A DNA stretch of 64,000 nt from SCUB01 sp041918675 (lineage in GTDB: Bacteria; Pseudomonadota; Alphaproteobacteria; Rhizobiales; Xanthobacteraceae), in NCBI GenBank assembly GCA_041918675.1, contig JAYRVF010000007.1, positions 62,001 to 126,000 of the forward strand, in the 5' to 3' direction. The first letter of the stretch is position 1, and every line of letters begins with the position of its first letter. This document shows positions 26,104-35,710 of this stretch, piece after piece. Position numbers and translations under genes: made by a program. The notes under the pieces are model-generated. The model was not told the origin of the DNA. It worked only from the letters and a program-made list of their open reading frames with translations, and searched no databases.

Positions 26104-26622
26104 ATGGAAGACAAGGTGCAGATCAAGGGATCGACCGAACCCGCCTGGGAGTTGATCGAGCTCCTGTTTTTCGCCTACCGCGACTTCGTCGGCGATCCCG
26201 ACGAGGTGTTGGCGCGTTTCGGCTTCGGCCGCGCCCACCACCGGGTGCTGCACTTCGTTTTCCGCAATCCGGGACTGAAGGTCGCCGAGCTTCTGCGCGT
26301 GCTGCGCATCACCAAGCAGTCGCTCGGCCGCGTGCTCAAGGCGCTGGTCGACGACGGCTATATCGAGCAGCGCGAGGGCAAGGACGACCGCCGCCAGCGG
26401 CTCCTGTACGCGACGGCGAAGGGCGAGGCGCTTGTGCTGCGGCTCGCCGGATTGCAGACCGAGCGGATCAACAACGCGCTCGCCGCCGCGCCGGCGCAAT
26501 GCCGCGACGCGGTCGCCGCCTTCCTGCGCGGCATGATCGATCACGACGCCCGCGACAGGATCGTCGCCATGATCCTCAAGGGCGGCGCGGATGCGGAACG
26601 ACGGCGCGTGCCAGACCGATGA
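26104..26622 (+). CDS. petP: MarR family transcriptional regulator (PetP-like)
   Basis: A 172-residue winged-helix regulator. The helix-turn-helix is the segment VAELLRVLRITKQSLGRVLK, followed by the wing REGKDDRRQR. It overlaps the response regulator gene by ATGA. The MarR plus OmpR-type pair matches the petP-petR operon described in Rhodobacter, where PetR affects cytochrome bc1 genes. The kinase that follows is a normal addition in Hyphomicrobiales. The name rests on that context. Confidence 0.85.
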   Translation: MEDKVQIKGSTEPAWELIELLFFAYRDFVGDPDEVLARFGFGRAHHRVLHFVFRNPGLKVAELLRVLRITKQSLGRVLKALVDDGYIEQREGKDDRRQRLLYATAKGEALVLRLAGLQTERINNALAAAPAQCRDAVAAFLRGMIDHDARDRIVAMILKGGADAERRRVPDR

Positions 26623-27332
26623 CCATGCCATTTCCCGCCGGCGGGCCCGCCGACAACGCGCCGCATTTGTTGGTGGTCGACGACGACCGCCGCATCCGCG
26701 ATCTGCTGTCGCGCTTCCTCTCCGGCGAAGGCTACCGCGTCACCACGGCGCAGAGCGCGGCGGACGCGCGGGCCAAGCTCGCGGCGGTGCATTTCGACCT
26801 CCTCATTCTCGACGTGATGATGCCGGGGGAGACCGGCTTCGATCTCGCCCGGTCGCTGCGAGCGCGTTCGAGCGTGCCGATCATCATGCTGACCGCGCGG
26901 CACGAAACCGAAAGCCGCATCGAGGGTCTGCAGATCGGCGCGGACGATTATCTCGCCAAGCCGTTCGAGCCGCGGGAGCTGCTGCTGCGCATCGGCAGCG
27001 TGCTGCGCCGCGCCTCGCCCGCGCCGGTCGCGCCGGTCGAATCGGTCAAGTTCGGGCCGTATCTGTTTCACCTCGGCCGGGGCGAATTGCAGCACGGCGG
27101 CGACATCGTCCACCTGACAGACCGCGAACGCGAGATGCTGAGAACGCTCGCCGCCACGCCAGGCGAGACCGTGCCGCGCCTCGCGCTCGCCGGCAATCCG
27201 GCGTCGGGCAGCGAGCGCGCCGTCGACGTCCAGATCAATCGCCTGCGGCGCAAGATCGAGCGGGACTCGGCCAACCCGGTCTACATCCAGGCCGTGCGCG
27301 GCATCGGCTATCGTCTGGTGACGACGCCATGA
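26619..27332 (+). CDS. petR: OmpR-family response regulator (PetR-like)
   Basis: A 237-residue regulator with a receiver domain (phosphoacceptor Asp65 in LILDVMMPG, Lys114 in LAKPFEP) and a C-terminal winged-helix domain (SERAVDVQINRLRRKIE, GIGYRLV). It overlaps the genes on both sides by 4 bp. The neighbouring kinase is the probable phosphodonor. Confidence 0.9.
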   Translation: MTMPFPAGGPADNAPHLLVVDDDRRIRDLLSRFLSGEGYRVTTAQSAADARAKLAAVHFDLLILDVMMPGETGFDLARSLRARSSVPIIMLTARHETESRIEGLQIGADDYLAKPFEPRELLLRIGSVLRRASPAPVAPVESVKFGPYLFHLGRGELQHGGDIVHLTDREREMLRTLAATPGETVPRLALAGNPASGSERAVDVQINRLRRKIERDSANPVYIQAVRGIGYRLVTTP

Positions 27333-28717
27333 CCGCGATCGAAGCCGGCCGCGCTTTGCTGAGGCGCGCCCGTCAGCGCCTGGCCGACGCCAATGACTGG
27401 CTCGGCATGCGCTTCAAGAACGTGATGCCCACGGGTCTTTACGCCCGCGCGCTGCTGATCATCATCGTGCCGATGGTCGTGCTGCAATCCGTCGTCGCCT
27501 TCGTCTTCATGGAGCGGCACTGGAACACGGTGACGCGGCGCCTGTCGGCGACGGTGGTGCAGGACATCGCGGTGCTGGCCGATATCTATCAGGGCTATCT
27601 GCAGGACAAGGATCGCACGCTATTGCGCAAGATGGCGCAGGAGCGGCTCGGCCTGGTGGTGGAGTTCCTGCCGGCGACGGAGATGCCGCCGCCCGGCCCG
27701 AAGCCGTTCTTCTCCCTGCTCGACCTGACGCTGTCGGAGCAACTGCGCAACCGCATCGGTCGGCCGTTCTGGATCGACACTGTCGGGCGCTCGGCGCTGG
27801 TCGAAATCCGCATCAAGCTCGACGACGCGGTGATGCGCGTGTTGGCGCAGCGCGGCGCGGCCTACGCCTCGAATTCGGAGATCTTCCTGTTCTGGATGGT
27901 GGGCACCTCGCTGGTGCTGATCACGGTCGCGGTGCTGTTCCTGCGCAACCAGATCCGGCCGATCGTCACGCTCGCCGACGCCGCCGAAAGCTTCGGCAAG
28001 GGGCGCGAGGTGGTCGGCTTCCGGCCACGCGGCGCGCGCGAGGTCCGCCGCGCGGCGCTCGCCTTCATCGAAATGCGCTCGCGCATTGAGCGCAGCATCG
28101 ACCAGCGCACCGGCATGCTGGCCGGTGTCTCGCACGATCTGCGCACGGTGCTGACGCGCTTCAAGCTCGAACTCGAACTGATCGGCGACAGTCCCGAGGT
28201 CGAGGCGATGAAGAAGGACGTCGACGAAATGAACGCGATGCTGGAGGCCTATCTCGCCTTCGCGCGCGGCGACGGCGGCGAGCAGGCCGAGCCGACCGAC
28301 ATCGCCGCGTTGCTCGACGAACTGCGCGTCGAGGCCGAGCGCGACGGGCTCAAGGCGAAGGTTTCCTTCAACGGCCAGCCGACGGTGACGGTCAAGCCGG
28401 CCGCGTTCAAGCGCTGCCTCGGCAATCTGGTCTCGAACGCCTCGCGCTTCGCCCAATCGATCGTCATCGCCGGGCAGCGGGATCATCGCTGGCTGACCGT
28501 GACCATCGACGACGACGGGCCGGGCATTCCGGCCCACGCCCGCGCCGACGTGTTCAAGCCGTTCCTGCGGCTCGACGACGCGCGCAATCAGGACGAGGGC
28601 GGAACCGGGCTCGGCATGGCGATCGCCCGCGACATCGCGCGCTCGCATGGCGGCGAGATCAGGCTCGACGACAGTCCGCTCGGCGGCTTGCAGGTCACCG
28701 TGCGCATCCCGGTGTGA
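27329..28717 (+). CDS. EnvZ-type sensor histidine kinase
   Basis: A 462-residue membrane kinase. It has TM1 (about 41-62), a periplasmic sensor loop (about 63-184), TM2 (about 185-206), HAMP, the H-box with His269 (GVSHDLRTVLTRFK) and an ATPase domain with N-box NLVSNASRF, DDDGPGI and GTGLGMAI. The Pro that normally follows HDLRT is Val274. In EnvZ-like kinases this Pro matters for H-box bending and phosphatase activity, so the kinase/phosphatase balance may be altered. Confidence 0.9.
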   Translation: MTAIEAGRALLRRARQRLADANDWLGMRFKNVMPTGLYARALLIIIVPMVVLQSVVAFVFMERHWNTVTRRLSATVVQDIAVLADIYQGYLQDKDRTLLRKMAQERLGLVVEFLPATEMPPPGPKPFFSLLDLTLSEQLRNRIGRPFWIDTVGRSALVEIRIKLDDAVMRVLAQRGAAYASNSEIFLFWMVGTSLVLITVAVLFLRNQIRPIVTLADAAESFGKGREVVGFRPRGAREVRRAALAFIEMRSRIERSIDQRTGMLAGVSHDLRTVLTRFKLELELIGDSPEVEAMKKDVDEMNAMLEAYLAFARGDGGEQAEPTDIAALLDELRVEAERDGLKAKVSFNGQPTVTVKPAAFKRCLGNLVSNASRFAQSIVIAGQRDHRWLTVTIDDDGPGIPAHARADVFKPFLRLDDARNQDEGGTGLGMAIARDIARSHGGEIRLDDSPLGGLQVTVRIPV

Positions 28718-28728
28718 TCGCGTTCAAA

Positions 28729-29589
28729 TCAGCCGGCGAGCTCGCGCGAGCGGCGCGTGGCCGCGGCCACCGCGCGCATCATCAATTGGCGCAGTCCGTC
28801 TTCGCGCATCAGCACGTCGAGCGCGGCGGCCGTCGTGCCGCCGGGCGAGGTGACGTTCTGGCGCAAGATCGACGGATCGTCGGCGAGCCGATGCAGCAAT
28901 TCGCCGGCGCCGGCGACGGTCTCGCGCGCGATACGGGCGGAGAGCGCCTCGGGTAGGCCGGCGGCGACGCCCGCGCGGGCGAGTTCCTCGGCCAGCAGGA
29001 ACACGTAGGCCGGGCCCGAACCCGAGACCGCCGTGACCGCGTCCATCAGCGCTTCGTCCGCGATCCATTCGACCGCGCCGGTCGCCGCCAGCAGGGCGTC
29101 GGCGATCGCGCGCTGCGCCGCCGTCACGTTCGCCGCCGCCGCCGCGACGGTCATGCCGCGCCCGATCGAGGCCGGCATGTTGGGCATGGCCCGCACGACC
29201 GCGCCGCCGCATGCCGTGGCGATGCCGGCGATGGTGCGCCCCGCCATGATCGAGACGACAAGTCCGTCCGGCCGGATGAAGGCGCGCAGCGCGGCGGCCT
29301 CCTCGGCGAAGATCTGCGGCTTGACCGCGATGACGATGGCCGCAGCCGCGCCGACCTCGCCGGGCGCCGGATTGAGCTTCAGTCCGCGCGCGCGCAGCGC
29401 GTCGATGTCCGGGCTCGGCCGTGGCTCGATGACGACGACGCGGCTGGCTGGAAGGCCGCGCGCCAGCCATCCCGACAGCATCGCGCCGCCCATCTTGCCG
29501 GCGCCGGCGAGCACGACGGCGCCGTCGAGAGTATCGAGGATATTCACGGAAGGGTCGGCGGCCATGGCGGACATCCCGGCGGGCTTCAT
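28729..29589 (-). CDS. proC: pyrroline-5-carboxylate reductase
   Basis: ProC makes proline from pyrroline-5-carboxylate with NAD(P)H. The protein has the Rossmann motif VVLAGAGKMGGAM and the family signature around SGSGPAYVFLLAEEL and TSPGGTTAAAL. There are three possible ATG starts (29589, 29574, 29565). The last would give 278 residues, nearest the family mean. It converges with the kinase gene and lies 49 bp downstream of the YbjN gene. Confidence 0.93.
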   Translation of the reverse strand: MKPAGMSAMAADPSVNILDTLDGAVVLAGAGKMGGAMLSGWLARGLPASRVVVIEPRPSPDIDALRARGLKLNPAPGEVGAAAAIVIAVKPQIFAEEAAALRAFIRPDGLVVSIMAGRTIAGIATACGGAVVRAMPNMPASIGRGMTVAAAAANVTAAQRAIADALLAATGAVEWIADEALMDAVTAVSGSGPAYVFLLAEELARAGVAAGLPEALSARIARETVAGAGELLHRLADDPSILRQNVTSPGGTTAAALDVLMREDGLRQLMMRAVAAATRRSRELAG

Positions 29590-29638
29590 GATCGATGCGA
29601 CGGCGGTCTTAGCACCGATGCGACCGCGTCCGCCAGAA

Positions 29639-30139
29639 TCAGGCTTCGCCCGCCGTCTCGAACATGGCCGCGTCCATCGCCTCGGCCGCGCTCTTGCCGG
29701 CCCAGACCACGAATTGGACGGCGGGAAAATAGCGTTCGCAGGCTTCGAGCCCGGCGCCGAGCAGCGCGCTGCATTGCGCGGCCGTCGCGGCGCTGCCGCC
29801 GGAGAGCACCAGCGCGTGGCGGAACATGATCAGGCCGTTCTGGGTCCACAGGTCGAAATGGCCGATCCACAATTGCTCGTTGATGCGGGCGATCAGGCGC
29901 TGCACCTCCGCCCGGCGCGCGGCCGGAATCCGCATATCGAAGGCGCAGGCCAGATGCAGCGCCTCGATGTCGCCCATCCAGGTGAAGGAGACCTGGTAGT
30001 CGGTCCATTCGCCCTTGGTCACGATCGTGAGCTCGTCCTCGCCGGCGCGCTCATAGGACCAATCGTTCAGCGCCGCGATCCGCTCGACGGTGTCGAGAGG
30101 ATCGACGCGTTCACGTTCGGTCGGTTCGAGGAGCGACAT
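29639..30139 (-). CDS. YbjN domain-containing protein
   Basis: A 166-residue soluble protein with the YbjN-like alpha/beta core, including SYERAGEDELTIVTKGEW and ALHLACAFDMRIPAARR. The family resembles type III secretion chaperones in fold, but its role is undefined. In Hyphomicrobiales it is commonly next to proC, as here. Confidence 0.82.
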   Translation of the reverse strand: MSLLEPTERERVDPLDTVERIAALNDWSYERAGEDELTIVTKGEWTDYQVSFTWMGDIEALHLACAFDMRIPAARRAEVQRLIARINEQLWIGHFDLWTQNGLIMFRHALVLSGGSAATAAQCSALLGAGLEACERYFPAVQFVVWAGKSAAEAMDAAMFETAGEA

Positions 30140-30708
30140 TCCGCCTCCGGGTAAGCGCGCATCCGCGGCCGAAACGCCGCCGGACGAGCCTTTCGATCGC
30201 TGAATTCCACGCGGTCGACGCAACGTTCAAAACGCAACATTCAGGACGCAAAATAAAGACGCAACGCTCGTCGGCGTATCGCCCGGCCGGCTTGGCTCGC
30301 GCCGCCTCGCGGGAACCTCGGAACGCGCGAGATCCGCGCCGATCACGATGTTGATCGAGTGATCAGTGATTTGCGGAAAGGGCGCAACGGGGGGTGGAAT
30401 CCCGTCCACAGCCAATGGTGCGACAAGTTGACTCGGCGCACAGAAAAATCGCGCCTGAGGGCTCGCGATTGATCGTTCCGCGAGTCGGAGGGCGCGATTG
30501 CGCGCGATGCGAGTCCCTTGGCGCGCGGACCAGCGTGGCCGGTGAAGAGACTCCGCGCGAGGCCACGGTTGATTCGGATCGTATTGCCCCGGCCCTCGCG
30601 CCCATGGCCGGGCAGGTTCCGGCCGTCCCGGATGGGACGGCGAAGCGCCAGAAGATGCGGGATGCCTGGGCCGAGCCCATAAGGCGATTTGGGTAGGCGG
30701 GACCTGCT
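30140..30708. other. 569-bp region without a supported gene
   Basis: A 14-bp imperfect tandem repeat (30218-30272) and a small inverted repeat TGATC-GAGT-GATCA (30352-30365) are present. A 100-codon plus-strand frame has no recognisable composition or ribosome site. Confidence 0.45.
30218..30272. repeat. 14-bp imperfect tandem repeat, about 4 units
   Basis: Units ACGCAACGTTCAAA, ACGCAACATTCAGG, ACGCAAAATAAAG and ACGCAACGCTCGTC follow one another about 80-130 bp upstream of the YbjN start. Confidence 0.7.
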
Positions 30709-31662
30709 CTAATCGAACAGGCTCGACACCGATTCCTCGGCGGCGGTCCGGCCGATCGCTTCGCCGATCAGCGTCGCGATCGACAGCGCGCGGATGTTGC
30801 GCGCGACCCGGACGGCCTCGGTCGGCAGGATCGAATCGGTGATGACCAGTTCCTTGAGCTTGGAGGCGGTCACGCGCGCGGTCGCCCCGCCAGAGAGCAC
30901 GCCGTGGCTGATATAGGCGTAGACCTCGGTGGCGCCGTTGGCGAGCAGGGCGTCGGCGGCGTTGACGAGAGTTCCGCCGGAATCGACGATGTCGTCGATC
31001 AGCACGCAGGTGTGCCCGGAGACGTCGCCGATCACATTCATGACCTCGGATTCGCCGGGCCGCTCGCGGCGCTTGTCGATGATGGCGAGCGGGGCGTTGA
31101 TGCGCTTGGCCAGTCCGCGCGCGCGCACGACGCCGCCGACGTCCGGCGACACCACCGTCAGATTGGCGAGATCGAAGCGCTCGCGGATGTCGCGCACCAT
31201 CACCGGCGAGGCATAGAGATTATCGGTCGGGATATCGAAGAAGCCCTGGATCTGGCCGGCGTGAAGGTCGACCGTCATGACGCGGTCGGCGCCCGCGCGG
31301 GTGATGAGGTTGGCGACGAGCTTGGCCGAGATCGGCGTGCGCGGGCCGGCCTTGCGGTCCTGCCGGGCGTAGCCGAAATAGGGCACCACCGCGGTGATGC
31401 GGCGCGCCGAGGCGCGGCGCAGCGCGTCGATGATGATGAGCAGCTCCATCAGATGGTCGTTGGCCGGATAGGAGGTCGACTGCACGACATACATGTCGCA
31501 GCCGCGCACGTTTTCCTGGATTTCGACGAACACCTCCATATCGGCGAAGCGGCGGACGACGGCCTTGGTCAGCGGCAGTTGCAGCCAGGCCGCGATCGCC
31601 TCGGCGAGCGCGCGGTTTGAATTGCCGGCGACGAGCTTGATGGCGCCGTTCTTCGCCGACAT
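30709..31662 (-). CDS. prs: ribose-phosphate pyrophosphokinase
   Basis: PrsA makes PRPP for nucleotide, histidine and tryptophan synthesis. The 317-residue protein has the catalytic flexible loop YFGYARQDRK, the segment VDLHAGQIQGFFDIP and the PRPP-binding loop LIDDIVDSGGT. The start at MSAKNG fits family length. Longer in-frame extensions are low-complexity. Confidence 0.96.
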   Translation of the reverse strand: MSAKNGAIKLVAGNSNRALAEAIAAWLQLPLTKAVVRRFADMEVFVEIQENVRGCDMYVVQSTSYPANDHLMELLIIIDALRRASARRITAVVPYFGYARQDRKAGPRTPISAKLVANLITRAGADRVMTVDLHAGQIQGFFDIPTDNLYASPVMVRDIRERFDLANLTVVSPDVGGVVRARGLAKRINAPLAIIDKRRERPGESEVMNVIGDVSGHTCVLIDDIVDSGGTLVNAADALLANGATEVYAYISHGVLSGGATARVTASKLKELVITDSILPTEAVRVARNIRALSIATLIGEAIGRTAAEESVSSLFD

Positions 31663-31855
31663 CGCGGTGTTCTCCAATCCCTCGGTTCTGGCGGCCGTTG
31701 CCGGCGCGAGGTGGGCTGGCGTCGGGCCGGGGCCCGATCGCGCGTGGTGATAACAAGGAGCCGCGCCGGCTGGCAATACGGACAACCGTCCGTTCTGGGC
31801 AAAAGCGGCTTTAAGGCCCTGAAATCGCCCCGGCGCCGGCCCGCGAGCCGACCCG

Positions 31856-32596
31856 TCAGCGGGCGACGAAGGCCAGCGTCTCGCCGGTCGGGGAGGGGCC
31901 GCGGCCGGCCGCGAGCGCCCCGCCGTCAAGATCCCGGCCGTCAAATCCCGCGCCGCTCGGTGCGCCGCCGACGCTCGCGACCACCGGTCCCCGCGTACCC
32001 GGCTGGGACGGCTCGTTCGGCGCGGCGCCGTTCATGACGCCGGCGACGCCGGAAAGGCAGCTCGCGGCGATCGCGCGCAGGATCTGGTCGTTCGCGCCCG
32101 CCCAGGCGTCGCCGCCGGTCTTGCCGGCCGGTTCCTCGCCCGAAATCCGCGCGGCGCGCTGCTGGCTGGCGTCGTAAATGTCCCACACCCAAACGATGCT
32201 GGTCTGGCCACGCCGGACCTGCGCCGACAGGTAGCCGCGCGCGCGGTACGAGGCCGCGCCTTGGCGCGACACGATGGGGAGATTGCGCGCACGTGCCTCG
32301 CCATCGAGCGTTCGCACCAGGCGGTCGAAAACGGCCGGCGGCGGACCGTCGATCGATTCGAAGGCGAGCGTCGGACCCTGCGCGGAAGAAAATCCGTCCA
32401 TCGGACTGGGGCCGTTCGCGGTGCATCCGCCCGCGAGCGTCGCGATCGCCAGCGCGCCGAGGAATGCCGCGCGCGCGCCGCGCCATCGTCCGTCTTGCGA
32501 TCGCCCGTCACGCGGTTGGTCACCGCGCGATTGTTCGCCGCGCGATTGTCCAAGGCGCGGGCGTACGAACAATCCGGTGACGATCGGGCGCGACAT
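31856..32596 (-). CDS. putative lipoprotein with a 5-residue repeat in its N-terminus
   Basis: A 246-residue protein whose N-terminus is followed by a hydrophobic stretch and a lipobox-like LAGGC with Cys58. The mature domain contains AARNLPIVSRQG-like and TSIVWVWDIYD segments and is unassigned. The start at 32596 is uncertain: residues 16-40 are SRG/SQD pentads encoded by a 15-bp repeat, and the hydrophobic core begins late. It lies in the conserved lgt-pgeF-prs neighbourhood. Confidence 0.65.
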   Translation of the reverse strand: MSRPIVTGLFVRPRLGQSRGEQSRGDQPRDGRSQDGRWRGARAAFLGALAIATLAGGCTANGPSPMDGFSSAQGPTLAFESIDGPPPAVFDRLVRTLDGEARARNLPIVSRQGAASYRARGYLSAQVRRGQTSIVWVWDIYDASQQRAARISGEEPAGKTGGDAWAGANDQILRAIAASCLSGVAGVMNGAAPNEPSQPGTRGPVVASVGGAPSGAGFDGRDLDGGALAAGRGPSPTGETLAFVAR

Positions 32597-32741
32597 GAGA
32601 GGTTTCGTTTCGGGCGCGGGTTGGTTTCGAGCGCGGTTGCGCGGGCGCGCGAAAAGGGCGCCCTCGACCACCGATCGATAGCGTTAAAATCCGTTAACGT
32701 CCAGAGCGCGTACCGCCGCGCGCGCCGCGCGGGTCCGCGTG

Positions 32742-33512
32742 TCAGGCCTCGATCGTGATCGCGTGGACGTGGCGGCCGTAATCGGGCTCGGCGCGATGCA
32801 CCGAACGGCGATAGCTGTAGAAGCGCGCCTCGTCCGCGTAGGTGCACTCGCCGATATCGTCGATCCGCGCGATCCCGGCGCGATCGAGCCGCGCGCGAAT
32901 ATAGCCGGCAAGGTCGAACATGGCGTGGCCCTCGCGCGCCGAGGGACGAAAGAAGCCGGCGTTGTCCTCTCGCTCGGCCGTGAAGCGATCGACGAATTCG
33001 GAACCGACCTCGTAACTCGGCTGACGGATCATGGGTCCCATCGCCGCGACGATGCGCTCGCGCGTGGCGCCGAGCGTCTCCATCGCCGCGATGGTCGCCT
33101 CGATCACGCCGGTGAGCGCGCCCTTCCAGCCGGCATGGGTCGCGCCGACGACGCGCGCGCGCGCGTCGGCCATCAGGATCGGCCCGCAATCGGCGGTCGA
33201 GGCGCCGACGGCAAGGCCCGGCGTGGCCGTGACGATGGCGTCGACCCGGGGTCGCTCGGCGATCGACCAGGGGCGCGTGACGATCACGGCGTCGGGGGAG
33301 TGGACCTGATGCGCGGTGAGAAGATGCGTCGGCGCGACGCCCAACGCGGCCGCCATGCGCGCGCGGTTTTCGGCGACCTTGGCGGCAGCGTCGCCGGAGC
33401 CGAGGCCGCCATTGAGGCTCGCATAGATGTCGCGCGATACGCCGCCGACGCGGGTGAAGAAGGCATGGCGGATGCCGGGCAGTTCGGCGAGCGCCGCCGA
33501 GCGCAGGATCAT
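32742..33512 (-). CDS. pgeF: peptidoglycan editing factor PgeF (laccase domain, YfiH)
   Basis: A 256-residue YfiH-family protein with the metal/active-site segments TAHQVHSPD, STADCGPILM and GATHAGWKGAL. Members act on nucleosides in vitro and prevent misincorporation of serine into peptidoglycan stems. The ATG overlaps the stop of the methyltransferase gene (ATGA). Confidence 0.92.
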   Translation of the reverse strand: MILRSAALAELPGIRHAFFTRVGGVSRDIYASLNGGLGSGDAAAKVAENRARMAAALGVAPTHLLTAHQVHSPDAVIVTRPWSIAERPRVDAIVTATPGLAVGASTADCGPILMADARARVVGATHAGWKGALTGVIEATIAAMETLGATRERIVAAMGPMIRQPSYEVGSEFVDRFTAEREDNAGFFRPSAREGHAMFDLAGYIRARLDRAGIARIDDIGECTYADEARFYSYRRSVHRAEPDYGRHVHAITIEA

Positions 33513-34651
33513 CGCGCGGGCTCCGCGCCGCCGGCGTTTTCGTCGAAGGCGGGCGGCGCTTCCATCGCCGGATCGGACAACGCCAGCGCCTTGAACAGCG
33601 AACCCATATTGGCGCGCCCGCTTCCGGTCAGACGCCGCATCGCATGGGCGATGTCGTCGACCACGTCGCTCGGGGCCTTGGCCATCAGCGATGTCGCCCG
33701 CGACTCGATGCCGAGCCGGCGCAGGAATTCGCCCTGCTCGATCGGGCCGTGCGCGCGCGCGCCGGCATCCTCCGCCGCCACCGCCAGCGCCTGGAAATCC
33801 ACATGCGCGGTGATGTCGGCCGTGCCCGGGTTCTTCAGCGGATCGACATAAGCGTGCCGCGCGACCGCCTGCAGCGTGTCGCCGGCGGCGCTGCGCATGG
33901 GGCCGTAGTCGATGATCAGCGCGACGCCGCCGCCGTGCTTGAGCCGGCGCGCGAGCTGAACGACCTCGTCGTTCGACCGCCATTCACAGATCGAGCCGAC
34001 CGGCGCGGCGTTGACGATCGGGGGAACGAGCAGATCGAACCGCGGCAACGGCGCGTCGGCGAAGGCGAAGGCGAGCGCGCCCTTTTCGTCGATGATCACG
34101 ACGCGCTCGTGCCAGCCGGTGTCGGTCTTGACCGCCTGGGAGATCGGCAGGGCGTCGAAGAACTCGTTGGCGAAGACGATCGCCGGCCCTTCCGGCACGT
34201 CGTCGAGACGATCGTGCCAGGTGACGTCCGCCTTGGTCGCCGACAGCGTCTTCTTCTGCGCCTCCCGCAGCGCGGGATTGATCTCGACGAGGTGCACGCC
34301 GACCGCCCTGAGAAAAGACGGCAGTACGCGGATCGCGCGCAGCGCGTCCATCATCATGGTGCCGCGTCCGGGGCCGAGCTCGACGAGATTGATGGCGCCG
34401 GGCGAGCCCATCTGCTTCCACACCGAGGCCGCCCACAGGCCGAGCAATTCGCCGAACATCTGGCTGATTTCGGGCGCGGTGATGAAGTCGCCCTCGCGGC
34501 CGAGCGGTTCGCGGGTCGTGTAATAGCCGTGCGCGGGATGGGTGAGGCAATGCGCCATGTAGCGCGACACCGGCATCGGACCGGCGAGCCCGATCAGGCG
34601 GCGGATTTCGTGTTCGAGCGGCGTCGTCATTTTCGGCGTGGTTTCGGTCAT
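33509..34651 (-). CDS. SAM-dependent methyltransferase, MidA/NDUFAF7 family
   Basis: A 380-residue protein of the DUF185 family. The segments GYYTTREPLGREGDFITAPE and NLVELGPGRGTMM (SAM motif I), and FANEFFDALP, are family signatures. The eukaryotic homologue methylates an arginine of complex I subunit NDUFS2. A similar bacterial role is plausible but unproven. It overlaps both lgt and pgeF by 4 bp. Confidence 0.9.
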   Translation of the reverse strand: MTETTPKMTTPLEHEIRRLIGLAGPMPVSRYMAHCLTHPAHGYYTTREPLGREGDFITAPEISQMFGELLGLWAASVWKQMGSPGAINLVELGPGRGTMMMDALRAIRVLPSFLRAVGVHLVEINPALREAQKKTLSATKADVTWHDRLDDVPEGPAIVFANEFFDALPISQAVKTDTGWHERVVIIDEKGALAFAFADAPLPRFDLLVPPIVNAAPVGSICEWRSNDEVVQLARRLKHGGGVALIIDYGPMRSAAGDTLQAVARHAYVDPLKNPGTADITAHVDFQALAVAAEDAGARAHGPIEQGEFLRRLGIESRATSLMAKAPSDVVDDIAHAMRRLTGSGRANMGSLFKALALSDPAMEAPPAFDENAGGAEPAR

Positions 34652-35478
34652 GGCGCGGCCTTCGCCGGCCGGCGCCGCCATGCCATCACGACAAAGGCCA
34701 CCCCGGCAAGGATCATCGGCACGGAAAGCAGCATTCCCATGGTCGATCCGCCCCATAGGAAGCCGAGCTGCGGATCGGGCTCGCGGAAGAATTCGCCGAT
34801 GATGCGCGCCACGCCATAGACGATCGCGAACGCGCCGATGATGAGGCCTGGCCGCTTCAGCGCGCCGGCGCGAATGAGCAGCGCGAGCACGATGAAAAGC
34901 AGGACGCCTTCGAGCGCGGCCTCGTAGAGCTGGCTCGGATGGCGCGGCACCATCGGCCGCGCGTTCGGGAAGACGACGGCCCACGGCGCGTCGCTGGCGC
35001 GGCCCCACAATTCGCCGTTGATGAAATTGGCGACGCGGCCGAGGAACAGCCCGATCGGTCCGACCGCGCAGGTCACGTCGCCCAGCGAGAACACGTTGAT
35101 GCCGCGCTTCCAGCCAAACAGCAGCACGGCGGCGACGCAGCCGAGGAAGCCGCCGTGGAACGACATGCCGCCCTTCCACATCTGCAGGATTTCGCCCGGA
35201 TTGGCGAGGAAATGCGCCGGATTGTAGAACAGCACATAGCCGGCGCGGCCGCCGAGCACGATCCCGATGGTGACCCACAGCACGAAATCGTCGTAGTCGA
35301 GCGTGGTCATTGGCGCCGGCCCGCCCCACGCGGCCTGGGAGCGGATGATGCGGCGGGCATAGAACCAGCCGGCGGCGATGCCGACGATATAGGCGAGCGC
35401 GTACCAGCGAATGACGACCGGGCCGAGCGACAGGGCGATCGGATCGATGGTCGGGAAAGGGATTGCCAAGATCGGCAT
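34648..35478 (-). CDS. lgt: phosphatidylglycerol--prolipoprotein diacylglyceryl transferase
   Basis: Lgt adds diacylglycerol to the lipobox cysteine, the first step of lipoprotein maturation. The 276-residue polytopic protein has the signature GRVANFINGELWGR and the essential HGGF segment (SFHGGFLG). It heads a run of overlapping genes. Confidence 0.95.
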   Translation of the reverse strand: MPILAIPFPTIDPIALSLGPVVIRWYALAYIVGIAAGWFYARRIIRSQAAWGGPAPMTTLDYDDFVLWVTIGIVLGGRAGYVLFYNPAHFLANPGEILQMWKGGMSFHGGFLGCVAAVLLFGWKRGINVFSLGDVTCAVGPIGLFLGRVANFINGELWGRASDAPWAVVFPNARPMVPRHPSQLYEAALEGVLLFIVLALLIRAGALKRPGLIIGAFAIVYGVARIIGEFFREPDPQLGFLWGGSTMGMLLSVPMILAGVAFVVMAWRRRPAKAAP

Positions 35479-35710
35479 CAGCGCATCCGCCTGACGTTCG
35501 AATTGCTTCCCGGGGGCCGGACCCGCGCCGGCCGCGACCTCAAGGCATAACCGCCGTCTCCGCCTCATGACCGTGGCACCCGGCCAAGTCAAGGTCGGAG
35601 GGCGGTGGCGGAATTTCGCGGGCGACCCTTGCGAGGGCGCGGCCCCATCGCCATTGTTTGAGGCGACAGGCGGGTGCATGACGCCTGGACAGATCGCCGG
35701 AGATTTCGCG

